Source: SIG480 sp045539475 (GTDB lineage: Bacteria; Bacillota; Clostridia; Oscillospirales; JAAYXM01). From it: a stretch of DNA of 64,000 nucleotides. This document shows, piece after piece, positions 25,331 to 33,761 of the stretch; positions within the stretch are counted from its first letter, which is position 1; every line of letters starts with the position of its first letter. The DNA lies in contig JAZQFJ010000063.1 of assembly GCA_045539475.1 (NCBI GenBank), positions 1-64,000 of the forward strand, read 5' to 3'. Below the pieces are notes generated by a model. The model was given only the letters and a program-made list of their open reading frames with translations. It was not told where the DNA came from and searched no databases. The position numbers and the translations under genes were made by a program.

Positions 25331-26218
25331 ATGATATATACGGTAACGCTTAATCCGTCGATTGATTATTCCGTTTTTCCGGCGGAGTTTCGTGCGGGAG
25401 AAATAAACCGGAGCGAGAGGGAGGTGCATTCCTTCGGCGGAAAGGGGATAAACGTTTCCGCGATGCTTGCAAACCTCGGTGCGGAGAGCACGGCGCTTGG
25501 GTTTATCGGCGGATTTTCGGGGCGTGAGATAGAGCGTCTTGCGCGCCGGGCGGGAGTGGCATGCGATTTTTGCGAAATCAGCGAACCTTCGCGCATAAAC
25601 GTGAAGATTATATCCGATACGGAAACTGCTGTGAACGGCAAGGGACCGTTTATTCGCCTTGAGGAAGAGCGGGCACTTATTGAAAAGCTTGCATCGCTTA
25701 CGCAAGAGGATACCATCGTTGTTTCCGGCTCGGCACCGGAGAGCGAAAGCGGCGCTCTTCTTCGGAACGTGCTTGATGCAGCAGCGAAAGCCCGCCTTGT
25801 TGTTGATATGGACGGTGCAGCATTGAAATACGCACTGACAAAGAAACCGTATCTTATAAAGCCTAATTATGAGGAGCTTTGCGCACTTTTCGGCAAAGAG
25901 GAAATGAGTGATAATGAGATTGCATCTGCGGCGGCAGGGCTTCGCAGGGATGGTGTCGGCAATGTGCTTGTATCTCTCGGCGGGCGAGGTGCGCTTTTAG
26001 CGTCATCAGACGGAAATATTTACAGAGTGGTGGCACCGCAGGTGGATGTGGTAAGCACAGTTGGCGCGGGAGACAGCTTCCTTGCCGGATTTTTAGCGGG
26101 TGAAGAGCGTGGAGCGCAGTTTGCCCTCTCACTTGCATCTGCGGCGGGAAGTGCAACAGCGGCGTGCGAGCGCATAGCGGATGCGGCGGACGTTATGGAA
26201 ATTTTTGCACGGATGTGA
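25331..26218 (+). CDS. 1-phosphofructokinase-type PfkB family sugar kinase
   Basis: 295 aa from the ATG at 25331 (AAAGG 9 nt upstream; an in-frame GTG 21 nt earlier lacks a site). Typical motifs: IYTVTLNPSIDYS, HSFGGKGINVSAML, a lid region, LIKPNYEELCALFG, and the ATP/anion-hole signature STVGAGDSFLAGFLAG with catalytic Asp. Closest in pattern to 1-phosphofructokinase (FruK) and tagatose-6-phosphate kinase (LacC). No PTS fructose permease or DeoR regulator is adjacent, so the substrate cannot be fixed by context. It has its own promoter and is followed by a MATE exporter gene after 92 nt. Confidence 0.87.
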   Translation: MIYTVTLNPSIDYSVFPAEFRAGEINRSEREVHSFGGKGINVSAMLANLGAESTALGFIGGFSGREIERLARRAGVACDFCEISEPSRINVKIISDTETAVNGKGPFIRLEEERALIEKLASLTQEDTIVVSGSAPESESGALLRNVLDAAAKARLVVDMDGAALKYALTKKPYLIKPNYEELCALFGKEEMSDNEIASAAAGLRRDGVGNVLVSLGGRGALLASSDGNIYRVVAPQVDVVSTVGAGDSFLAGFLAGEERGAQFALSLASAAGSATAACERIADAADVMEIFARM

Positions 26219-26310
26219 AAATTGGGCAAAAAATGAACTCAAAACAGCTTGTTTTTTTGAGCCTTCGGATAATATAATTAAAGTAGTACACAGCGAAAGG
26301 ATACATACAA

Positions 26311-27699
26311 ATGATAAAGACTTTGCGCCGCCCGCGCGGCGAATACAGTGCGCTCTTTGCGCTTATGATACCGATAATTCTGCAGAACCTCGCAAGTTCT
26401 TCTCTCGGCCTTGCGGATACGCTTATGGTCGGAGTTCTCGGGCAGAATGAGCTCGGCGGACTTAATCAGGCAAACACGATTTTCTTTGTTATCCAGCTGT
26501 TTACGTTTGGAATCCAGTCCGGCGGCTCGGTGCTTATAGGGCAGTATTGGGGAAAGCGCGATATCGGTGCGATAAACCGCGTTATGGGGATGAGCTTTTA
26601 TCTTTCCTTTGCGGTTGGGATGCTTACTGCAACGGCGATCTTTTTCTTTCCGACGCAGATTATGAGCTTTACGACAAATGACCCTGCACTTATTGATTGC
26701 GCGGCGAGGTACGCGCGCATAGTTGCGTATTCGTTTGTGCTTAACAGTTTGTCGATGGTGTATATCGGTGCGCAGAGAAATGCCGAAAATTCCACACTCG
26801 GTATGGTGGTGCTCGTTTCTTCCAGCGCGATTAATATTGCGCTTAACTACATACTTATCTTCGGAAAGCTCGGTGCGCCGGCGATGGGGCTTGAGGGCGC
26901 GGCGATAGCGACTTTCATTTCGCGCGTGTGTGAGATAGTTATAGTTGCGGCATATGCTCTGTTCTTCGATAAAAAAATCCCTCTTATGCCGAAAAAGCTT
27001 TTCCGTCCGGGAAAAATTATCGCAAAGGACTATATAAAATATGCGACGCCGGTTGTTATAAACGAAACGCTCTGGAGCTTCGGGTATTCAATGTATGCCG
27101 TAATCTTCGGGCATATGCAGGGCGCGGCAGATATCGTTGCGGCGTATTCGATAACGGGAAGCTTAGAGCGCATAATGCTTGTTCTGTGCAATGGCGTCGG
27201 AACTGCGGCGGCGGTTATAATCAGCAAGGAGATCGGTGCGGGGCGCAAAAAAGAAGATGTGGTGCAAACCGGAAACTGGCTTTTAACCCTTGCGTTTATT
27301 ACGGGTATTGTCACGGCGCTTCTGCCGTTTCTTACAGAGAGGTTTTTGCTTGACAGCGTGGTGTACAAGGTGTTCCGTGTATCGTCTGCGGCGGAAGAAA
27401 TCGGTCATATGATGGTGCTGGTCACGGTGCTTCGCGTGTTCGTGAAAACGTATAACTATATGGTAATTGTCGGCGTGCTGCGAGGGGGCGGAAATGTCCG
27501 TGCGGCGATGATTCTCGATATAATATTTATGTATCTGTGGTCAATTCCGGCGTGTCTGATTGCTGCGTTTGTTTTCCATGCCCCGATTCTCGTTGTGTTC
27601 CTGCTCGCGGTGAGCGAGGATATAATAAAAGCCGTTGTAGGCGGGGTTCTTTGCAGTCGTGGCACGTGGGTGCGAAATCTCACGCGCGACGAGGTGTAA
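26311..27699 (+). CDS. MATE family efflux transporter
   Basis: 462 aa with about twelve hydrophobic segments in two related halves, the MatE fold. The start region has YSALFALMIPIILQNLASSSLGLADTLMVG and the second half KYATPVVINETLWSFGYSMYAVIFGHMQG, both typical. MATE proteins export drugs or metabolites in exchange for Na+ or H+; the substrate is unknown. AAAGGA lies 9-10 nt upstream of the ATG. A possible promoter TTGTTT-18-TATAAT lies at about 26250-26280, so it may be transcribed independently of the kinase gene. Confidence 0.9.
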   Translation: MIKTLRRPRGEYSALFALMIPIILQNLASSSLGLADTLMVGVLGQNELGGLNQANTIFFVIQLFTFGIQSGGSVLIGQYWGKRDIGAINRVMGMSFYLSFAVGMLTATAIFFFPTQIMSFTTNDPALIDCAARYARIVAYSFVLNSLSMVYIGAQRNAENSTLGMVVLVSSSAINIALNYILIFGKLGAPAMGLEGAAIATFISRVCEIVIVAAYALFFDKKIPLMPKKLFRPGKIIAKDYIKYATPVVINETLWSFGYSMYAVIFGHMQGAADIVAAYSITGSLERIMLVLCNGVGTAAAVIISKEIGAGRKKEDVVQTGNWLLTLAFITGIVTALLPFLTERFLLDSVVYKVFRVSSAAEEIGHMMVLVTVLRVFVKTYNYMVIVGVLRGGGNVRAAMILDIIFMYLWSIPACLIAAFVFHAPILVVFLLAVSEDIIKAVVGGVLCSRGTWVRNLTRDEV

Positions 27700-27779
27700 A
27701 ACTTTTCTTCCGTTTAAAACTTTTTATATGGCAAAATTATCTAATAAACAGAAACTGAAAAAAAGGAGTGTGTAACAAA

Positions 27780-29879
27780 ATGAAAAAGCTGATGTGTGTT
27801 ATCCTGAGCGTCGTGATGCTGTTTTCGCTCTGCGGGACTGCGTTTGCCGCAGAGGACAGCGAGATGACAAATGCGGTGAAAATTGCCAAAAGCCGTCTTG
27901 AAATCCCGGCATCATTTACGGAGTTTTCAAGCGGAAAATACGAAGCCGGAGGGCAGAATGTTTATGAACTCATATGGAGAGATACCGCGGAAAACCCGAG
28001 CTCGATAAACGCAAGCGTCCTTGCATCGGGCGAGATAATCTCGTATTATTACCGTGACGGTGAGCGTGATTATGATAAGTCCGGCATTGCGGCGTATTCA
28101 AAGGAAGAATATCTCCGAATTGCAAAAGAGTGGATTTCAAGGGTTAACCCCTCATATGCTCCGGAGCTTGGTGATGCCAATGAGGTTTATATCGGCGGTG
28201 TACATTCATATAACGTAAGCGTAAGGCTCGGACGCACGATAAACAGTGTGCCGGTTTACAGTGATAATGTTCATGTTTCTATTGACAAGTATAACGGAAG
28301 AGTTTTATCCATGAATTCACAGTGGACGCATCCGGAAAAGATTGAGAATGCGGAAGATGTAATTTCGGTGGATGAAGCCGGGAAAATTCTTGGAGAGATG
28401 TCATCGCTTACCCTTCGCTACCATAAGCTTCAGGATGAAGCGAGAGCCGTGCTTATGTACACTCCCGGGCGCTTCGGGATGATGATAGATGCCTTCGGCG
28501 GCGAAGAGTTTACCGTTGAGTATGTGGACAGTGAGGAGGGCGATGCCGGCGGCGGTGCGTCCGGTACAGTGAATGACAGCGCTACAAACGAAAAGTATGA
28601 AAGCGAGCTTACGCGCGAAGAGCTTGAAAACATTGAAGAGCTTGAAAGCCTTCTTTCAAAGAATGAGATATCCGCGATAATCGCGAAAATGGCAGGCGCG
28701 GCAGTCTCGTCGTTCAAGGTCAAAACCGTCACCTACCGTCAGACGGGAAGTGCTGAAGAAGAAAAAAATTATGAAGCGCGTGTTTTCCTTACAAATGGGG
28801 AAAAAGAGAGTGCAAACGTTGTTCTTGATGCCGCGACGGGTGAGCTTAAGTCGCTCTATACATATCTTGAGTACAACCCGGATAAAAAGCAGACAAAAAA
28901 GCGCGCAGATATGAAGCAGACTGCAAGACGCTTTATTGACACATGGGCTTCTGACGTTGCAGACAAGGCGTATGTGTTTGAAACCGAAGAGGAAGAAAAG
29001 GAAAATGCAAGCGGGTACTTTACGTTTACTCATAACGAAAACGGTATTGAGTATCAGGGGAACAGAATAACCGTTCGTGTTGATGAGAACACGGGAAAGA
29101 TTCTTTCCTTTACGAAATATTGGGAAAATGAAATAACATTCGATGCTCCGGACGGAATTATATCTTTGGAAGAAGCAACAGAAAAGTATATTGAATCGGC
29201 AGGAGCCGCGTTGTGTTATGTGGCTACGGAGCGTGAGATGTATGCTTCAAATAATGCTGAAAGACTTGCGCTCGTATACCGTTTTTCCGATGACGCACCG
29301 GCGTATGTCGATGCAAAAAACGGTGAGTGCTATGACTGGAGTATGGGGCAGGAGCAGGAGTCTCCCGATGAGTATGAGCTTCAGCCGGATATCAAAAACC
29401 ACTGGGCAAAGCATGCGGTGGAGACCCTTGCCGATAACGGAATAATTATATCCTATGATGAGCTTTTCTGTCCTGACGAAGCGATAACGCAAAAGGAAAT
29501 AGCGCTTATAATGGATTGCTTTGACGGAGGCTATCGCCCGTATGAGGTAACGGAAAACGATTATGCGTCGTATATTGACCGATTTGTCAGACGTGAAGTA
29601 ATCAAGGGCGGCGAGAAAAATCCGGATAAGAAGGTAACGCGCGAGGAATGTGCCGCATATCTTGTGCGTATGTTCGGATATGGCAGTGCCGCAGAGCTTA
29701 AGGGAATTTACAAGACCGGATTTGCGGATGAAGCAAAGGTTTCTGCCGATAAGGTGGGATATGTTGCAATTGCAAAGGCTCTTGGTCTTATCTCCGGAAA
29801 CGGAGGAAATTTCAATCCGAAGAATAACGTAACCCGTGCAGAAATTGCAACGATGCTTTATAACGCACTGGAAAAATAG
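27780..29879 (+). CDS. Secreted protein with YcdB/PepSY-like repeats and SLH domains
   Basis: 699 aa from the ATG at 27780 (AAAAGGAG 11 nt upstream; the in-frame GTG at 27768 overlaps that site). A signal peptide is clear: KK, a hydrophobic core, and AFA before AED. Two repeats of a YcdB/YcdC-PepSY-like type follow (about 40-250 and 300-510), with patterns such as VSVRLGRTINSVPVYSDN and ITVRVDENTGKILSFTKYW. The C-terminus has SLH repeats: IKNHWAKHAVETLADNGII, then DRFVRREVIKGG and VGYVAIAKALGLISG ... VTRAEIATML. SLH domains attach proteins to pyruvylated wall polymers. The function of the repeats is unknown; an inhibitory role toward proteases is proposed for PepSY proteins. Extracellular. 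Confidence 0.82.
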   Translation: MKKLMCVILSVVMLFSLCGTAFAAEDSEMTNAVKIAKSRLEIPASFTEFSSGKYEAGGQNVYELIWRDTAENPSSINASVLASGEIISYYYRDGERDYDKSGIAAYSKEEYLRIAKEWISRVNPSYAPELGDANEVYIGGVHSYNVSVRLGRTINSVPVYSDNVHVSIDKYNGRVLSMNSQWTHPEKIENAEDVISVDEAGKILGEMSSLTLRYHKLQDEARAVLMYTPGRFGMMIDAFGGEEFTVEYVDSEEGDAGGGASGTVNDSATNEKYESELTREELENIEELESLLSKNEISAIIAKMAGAAVSSFKVKTVTYRQTGSAEEEKNYEARVFLTNGEKESANVVLDAATGELKSLYTYLEYNPDKKQTKKRADMKQTARRFIDTWASDVADKAYVFETEEEEKENASGYFTFTHNENGIEYQGNRITVRVDENTGKILSFTKYWENEITFDAPDGIISLEEATEKYIESAGAALCYVATEREMYASNNAERLALVYRFSDDAPAYVDAKNGECYDWSMGQEQESPDEYELQPDIKNHWAKHAVETLADNGIIISYDELFCPDEAITQKEIALIMDCFDGGYRPYEVTENDYASYIDRFVRREVIKGGEKNPDKKVTREECAAYLVRMFGYGSAAELKGIYKTGFADEAKVSADKVGYVAIAKALGLISGNGGNFNPKNNVTRAEIATMLYNALEK

Positions 29880-29896
29880 AACAATAATTAGTTGCT

Positions 29897-29933
29897 GAGG
29901 GGCGGGCGGATTTGTCCGCTTCTCACTTTTTTA
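29897..29933 (+). terminator. Terminator of the SLH protein gene
   Basis: GCGGA-TTTG-TCCGC with an extended GAG/CTC outer pairing, then ACTTTTTT. It lies 18 nt after the stop and before the tRNA promoter. Confidence 0.65.
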
Positions 29934-29963
29934 GAAAAAATTGAAAAAAATGAAAAATAGGTC

Positions 29964-29992
29964 TTGACATTTCTTAATTTACGTTGTATAAT
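29964..29992 (+). promoter_or_regulatory. Consensus promoter of the tRNA cluster
   Basis: TTGACA (29964-29969), exactly 17 bp, TATAAT (29987-29992). The first tRNA begins 17 nt after the -10 element. Confidence 0.93.
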
Positions 29993-30008
29993 TTATAAGC
30001 TTAGATAT

Positions 30009-30082
<74 letters not shown>

Positions 30083-30097
30083 TTTTTTTGTAAATGT

Positions 30098-30174
<77 letters not shown>

Positions 30175-30216
30175 TTATGAAAAAACTTGTGCCGCTGTTC
30201 AAAGTTATGACTATAT

Positions 30217-30294
30217 GGTGGGTATAGCTCAGTTGGTTAGAGTACCAGATTGTGGCTCTGGGGGTCGCCGGTTCGAATCCGGCTACCCACCCCA
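30217..30294 (+). tRNA. tRNA-His(GTG)
   Basis: Acceptor GTGGGTA / TACCCAC, with the extra 5' G at 30217 opposite discriminator C73, the identity feature of tRNA-His. Anticodon arm CCAGA-TTGTGGC-TCTGG gives GTG. CCA is encoded. Confidence 0.96.
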
Positions 30295-30317
30295 TTTTCC
30301 CTCTTGGGATTACACGT

Positions 30318-30393
30318 TGGGATGTAGCCAAGTCGGTAAGGCACCAGACTTTGACTCTGGCATTCGTAGGTTCGAGTCCTGCCATCCCAGCCA
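30318..30393 (+). tRNA. tRNA-Gln(TTG)
   Basis: Acceptor TGGGATG / CATCCCA with the U1-A72 pair typical of tRNA-Gln, discriminator G and encoded CCA. Anticodon arm CCAGA-CTTTGAC-TCTGG gives TTG. Confidence 0.96.
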
Positions 30394-30398
30394 AATAT

Positions 30399-30474
30399 GA
30401 TCCACTAGCTCAGTAGGTAGAGCACCGCCCTTTTAAGGCGGGTGTCCGGAGTTCGAGCCTCCGGTGGATCACCA
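30399..30474 (+). tRNA. tRNA-Lys(TTT)
   Basis: Acceptor GATCCAC / GTGGATC, discriminator A, encoded CCA. Anticodon arm CCGCC-CTTTTAA-GGCGG gives TTT. Last tRNA of the cluster. Confidence 0.96.
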
Positions 30475-30475
30475 G

Positions 30476-30505
30476 AAAAAAGACATCCAACGGATGTCTT
30501 TTTTC
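30476..30505 (+). terminator. Terminator of the tRNA cluster
   Basis: AAAAAAGACATCC and GGATGTCTTTTTT form a stem with loop AAC, starting directly after the CCA of tRNA-Lys and ending in six Ts. Confidence 0.95.
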
Positions 30506-30790
30506 AGTTATATTTGCCTTGCGGCAAGTTAGAAGTTTAGATTGCTTCGCAAGTTTGGAATTGACTTCGTCAATGCTGTCTTATTGAGGGCAAATATATC
30601 ATAACTGAAACCGCAAGGTTTCTTCATAACTTTTACGAAGTAAAATCACAACTCTAAACTATTTTACGACGCATTTTTATTGTTCTATTTTGCCGGAAAA
30701 TACGCCTTGCGGCGGAATAAATCCACTATTGCAGATGAAATCGCCTGTGGCGGATAAAAGACAGCTTTGCTTTATGCGAAGCTTATTTTT
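30505..30790. repeat. Hairpin-dense gene-free stretch
   Basis: No credible gene is present. At least eight short inverted repeats with 3-5-nt loops lie in under 300 nt: TTGCC-TTGC-GGCAA (30514-30527), TTGC-TTC-GCAA (30542-30552), ATTGAC-TTC-GTCAAT (30560-30574), GAAACC-GCAA-GGTTTC (30607-30622), TTTTAC-GAA-GTAAAA (30631-30645), CGCC-TTGC-GGCG (30703-30714), CGCC-TGT-GGCG (30742-30752) and AGCTTTGC-TTTAT-GCGAAGCT (30763-30783). Longer-range arms also exist: CAGTTATATTTGCC (from 30505) with a gapped complement ending at 30607, and AGTTTAGA (30534-30541) with TCTAAACT (30653-30660). It resembles a palindromic repeat element or structured RNA; its identity is unknown. Confidence 0.6.
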
Positions 30791-30799
30791 ATACACCTA

Positions 30800-30828
30800 T
30801 TGAAACTATTAGCATTTTGTGCTATAAT
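30800..30828 (+). promoter_or_regulatory. Promoter of the S-component/hydrogenase genes
   Basis: TTGAAA (30800-30805), 17 bp, TATAAT (30823-30828). The leader is only about 27 nt, so no riboswitch fits before the S-component gene. Confidence 0.85.
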
Positions 30829-30861
30829 ATGTCAGAAAAATGAAGATGGGAGAAATTACAT

Positions 30862-31386
30862 ATGAAAAACAAAGGTGTAAGATTTATAACATTAACGGCG
30901 GCGTTTCTGGCGCTTCTTATTATCTTCCAGAGCCTTTCGGCAAGTCTGGGGCAGATGGTTACGGGAAGTCTGGTAAACTTCGTGCTTGTTGCGGCGACGC
31001 TTCTTGCAGGCTGGAAATCAGGGCTTATTATCGCGCTTCTTTCGCCGTTTTTTGCAAAGCTTTTCGGAATCGGACCCATTTATCCGATACTGCCGGTTGT
31101 TGCCCTTGGCAATGCGACGCTCGTTGTTGTGTATGCGTTCATTATGAGCCGAAGCTTTAATTCCGCCTTGCGCTGGGTGGTTTCCGTTGTCATTGCGGCA
31201 GCGCTTAAATATGCAGTGCTTACCGTTGGTGTTGTGAAGCTTGTGCTTCCGTTGGTTTCTGTTCCGGCTCCCCAGGCAGCGAAGCTTGCCGCAATGTTCG
31301 GAACAACACAGTTCTTTACGGCATTTATCGGCGGAGCTGTTGCATTCATTGCAGTACCGCTCATTCAAAAGGCAGTTAAGAGATAA
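30862..31386 (+). CDS. ECF transporter S component-like membrane protein
   Basis: 174 aa with five to six hydrophobic segments. The N-terminus (GVRFITLTAAFLALLIIFQ), the GSLVNFVLVAATLLAGWKSGLIIALLSPF pattern and the loop GIGPIYPILPVVALGN resemble substrate-binding S components of energy-coupling factor vitamin transporters. S components need a shared EcfA/A'/T module, which is not in this window. The substrate cannot be named. It is the first gene after its promoter and 18 nt upstream of hydC, so it appears to be co-transcribed with the hydrogenase. No riboswitch precedes it. Confidence 0.72.
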   Translation: MKNKGVRFITLTAAFLALLIIFQSLSASLGQMVTGSLVNFVLVAATLLAGWKSGLIIALLSPFFAKLFGIGPIYPILPVVALGNATLVVVYAFIMSRSFNSALRWVVSVVIAAALKYAVLTVGVVKLVLPLVSVPAPQAAKLAAMFGTTQFFTAFIGGAVAFIAVPLIQKAVKR

Positions 31387-31404
31387 TAAAAAAGGAGCAA
31401 TATT

Positions 31405-31890
31405 ATGAGTAACAATTTTGACTTTTCTATTGTAGACAAAATTCTCGATGCACACGATTGCAAACAGCAAGCAGTTATTGCCATATTGCAGGAAATTCAG
31501 GAGCATTATCGCTATCTTCCGCAAGAAGTATTTCCGCATCTCGCAAAGAAGCTTGATATGAGCGAAGCAAGAATCTACAGTGTCGCAACATTTTATGAGA
31601 ACTTCTCGCTCGAACCGAAGGGGAAATACGTTATAAAAATATGTGACGGCACGGCTTGCCATGTCCGCCACTCTCTTCCGATACTCGAACGTTTCCGTCA
31701 GGAGCTTGGGCTTTCTGAGAACAAGCATACGACAGACGACCTCAACTTTACTGTTGAAACCGTTTCTTGTCTCGGTGCGTGCGGTCTTGCACCCGTCATT
31801 ATGGTGAACGACGATGTTTATTCTGCAATGACACCCGAAAAGGCATCCGATCTCATCAAAAAGCTTAAGGAGGAACTTGCAAATGCTTAA
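31405..31890 (+). CDS. hydC: NADH-dependent [FeFe] hydrogenase, NuoE-like subunit
   Basis: 161 aa. Thioredoxin-fold 2Fe-2S protein of the complex I 24-kDa family. The N-terminal helical part includes AVIAILQEIQEHYRYLPQE and ARIYSVATFYENFSLEPKG. The cluster cysteines lie in ICDGTACHVR and in VSCLGACGLAPVIMVND. In HydABC and HndABCD enzymes this subunit passes electrons between the flavin subunit and the hydrogenase. AAGGAG precedes the ATG. The 3' end overlaps hydB by 8 nt, so the subunits are co-translated. Confidence 0.93.
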   Translation: MSNNFDFSIVDKILDAHDCKQQAVIAILQEIQEHYRYLPQEVFPHLAKKLDMSEARIYSVATFYENFSLEPKGKYVIKICDGTACHVRHSLPILERFRQELGLSENKHTTDDLNFTVETVSCLGACGLAPVIMVNDDVYSAMTPEKASDLIKKLKEELANA

Positions 31891-33757
31891 ATCAAGAGAA
31901 GCACTTCTGACACTTCGCGAAGAGTATGCAAAGGCATATGCCGCTCAGTCGAGAAGAATCATTGTTTGTGCAGGTACGGGTTGCGTTGCAGGCGGCTCTA
32001 TGAAGATATACGACAGATTGAATGAGCTTCTTGGCGAGCGCGGTCTTTCCGTTGCCGTTGACCTTGAGGTAGATCCCCACGGCGATGTAATTGACCTTAA
32101 AAAGAGCGGTTGTCACGGCTTTTGTGAAATCGGTCCGCTTCTTCGTATAGATCCCGAGGGTTGGTTATATACAAAGGTACAGCTTTCCGATTGCGAAGAA
32201 ATCATTGAAAAGACTATCATCGGCGGCGAACACATTGACCGTCTTGCATACAAGTGCGGTTGCAATACATATAAAAAGCACAGCGATGTTCCGTTCTATA
32301 AGAATCAGACGCATGTCGTTCTTGACCAGTGCGGCACAATTAATGCAGATTCCATTCGCGAATATATCGCCCTCGGAGGATACTCCGCTCTGGAAAAAGC
32401 GTTGTTTGATATGTCTCCCGAAGCTATAACAGATGAGATTAAAAAATCGAATCTCCGTGGCCGTGGGGGTGGTGGTTTCCCTGCAGGCCGCAAGTGGGAG
32501 CAGGTTCGCTGTCAGAACGCTACGCAGAAATACGTAGTATGTAACGGTGACGAGGGTGACCCCGGTGCATTTATGGACGGAAGCATCATGGGCGGTGACC
32601 CGCACAGAATGATCGAGGGTATGATTATTGCGGGTATCGCAACCGGTGCAAGTGAGGGGTATATTTATGTTCGCGCAGAGTACCCGCTCGCGGTTGAACG
32701 CCTCCGCACCGCTATTGCGCAGGCAGAGGAGCTTGGCATTCTCGGAGATAATATTTTAGGAACGGAGTTTTCCTTCCGGCTTCATATAAGCCGTGGCGCG
32801 GGTGCGTTTGTTTGCGGAGAGGGAAGTGCGCTTACCGCATCAATTGAGGGCAAGCGGGGATTTCCGCGTGTTAAACCTCCGCGCACAACGGAGCACGGAC
32901 TTTTTGACAAGCCCACAGTTCTCAACAATGTTGAAACGTTTGCAAATGTTCCGCTTATCATTTCAAAGGGTGCTGACTGGTATCTCGGTATTGGTACAGA
33001 GAAAAGCCCGGGAACAAAGGCATTTGCACTTACGGGAAATATTATGAACACAGGTCTTATCGAAGTTCCGATGGGAACAACGCTTCGCGAAATCATCTTT
33101 GATATCGGCGGCGGTATGCGTGACGGTGCGCAGTTCAAGGCAGTCCAGATAGGCGGACCGAGCGGTGCTTGCCTCACGGCAGAGCATCTTGATCTCCCGC
33201 TTGATTTTGATACGCTGAAAAAAGTCGGCGCTATGATCGGCTCGGGCGGACTCGTCGTTATGGACGATAAAACCTGTATGGTTGAGGTTGCACGCTTCTT
33301 TATGAATTTCACACAGAACGAATCCTGTGGAAAGTGCGTGCCGTGCCGCGAGGGTACAAAGAGAATGCTTGAAATTCTCGAGCGCATCGTCGCAGGTGAA
33401 GGTCGTGAGGGCGATATTGAGCTTCTTGAGGACCTTGCCGATACGATTGTCAACACGGCACTTTGCGGTCTTGGCAAATCCGCACCGAATCCGATTATCA
33501 GCACAATAAAGAACTTCAGAAGTGAATATGAAGCTCATATTTACGAGAAGAGGTGCCCGGCGGGAGCATGCCAGAAGCTTAAGCGAATCACAATTGATCC
33601 GGAGCTTTGCAAGGGCTGTTCAAAGTGTGCTCGTCAGTGCCCGGTCGATGCAATTTCCGGTAAAGTGAAAGAACCGTTTACAATTGATCTTTCAAAGTGC
33701 ATACGCTGCGGAAGCTGTGTCGGTGCATGTCCGTTTAAGGCTATAAAGGAGGATTAG
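31883..33757 (+). CDS. hydB: NADH-dependent [FeFe] hydrogenase, NuoF-like flavin subunit
   Basis: 624 aa from the ATG at 31883, which has GGAGG 8 nt upstream. Domains: an N-terminal thioredoxin-like 2Fe-2S region (VCAGTGCVAGG, SGCHGFCEIGP); a NuoF core with NADH site GRGGGGFPAGRKWE and FMN site VCNGDEGDPGAFMDG; a 4Fe-4S site ESCGKCVPCREGT; and a C-terminal pair of ferredoxin 4Fe-4S motifs (CKGCSKCARQCPVDA, CIRCGSCVGACPFKA). This build matches HydB of trimeric electron-bifurcating hydrogenases, which couple NADH and reduced ferredoxin to H2. Bifurcation itself is inferred from family architecture. Confidence 0.94.
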   Translation: MLKSREALLTLREEYAKAYAAQSRRIIVCAGTGCVAGGSMKIYDRLNELLGERGLSVAVDLEVDPHGDVIDLKKSGCHGFCEIGPLLRIDPEGWLYTKVQLSDCEEIIEKTIIGGEHIDRLAYKCGCNTYKKHSDVPFYKNQTHVVLDQCGTINADSIREYIALGGYSALEKALFDMSPEAITDEIKKSNLRGRGGGGFPAGRKWEQVRCQNATQKYVVCNGDEGDPGAFMDGSIMGGDPHRMIEGMIIAGIATGASEGYIYVRAEYPLAVERLRTAIAQAEELGILGDNILGTEFSFRLHISRGAGAFVCGEGSALTASIEGKRGFPRVKPPRTTEHGLFDKPTVLNNVETFANVPLIISKGADWYLGIGTEKSPGTKAFALTGNIMNTGLIEVPMGTTLREIIFDIGGGMRDGAQFKAVQIGGPSGACLTAEHLDLPLDFDTLKKVGAMIGSGGLVVMDDKTCMVEVARFFMNFTQNESCGKCVPCREGTKRMLEILERIVAGEGREGDIELLEDLADTIVNTALCGLGKSAPNPIISTIKNFRSEYEAHIYEKRCPAGACQKLKRITIDPELCKGCSKCARQCPVDAISGKVKEPFTIDLSKCIRCGSCVGACPFKAIKED

Positions 33758-33761
33758 GACG

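Noticed and set aside
26240..26264. Terminator after the PfkB kinase
   Set aside because: CTCAAAACA can pair with TGTTTTTTTGAG only imperfectly and overlaps the likely MATE promoter; support is too weak to list as a feature.
30505..30861. Riboswitch upstream of the S-component gene
   Set aside because: The predicted promoter lies at 30800-30828, leaving a leader of about 27 nt, and the hairpins upstream match no vitamin riboswitch core that I know.
31018..31728. 236-codon minus-strand frame opposite the S component and hydC
   Set aside because: Antisense to two genes with clear motifs; low-complexity Asn/Arg/Cys composition and no ribosome site.
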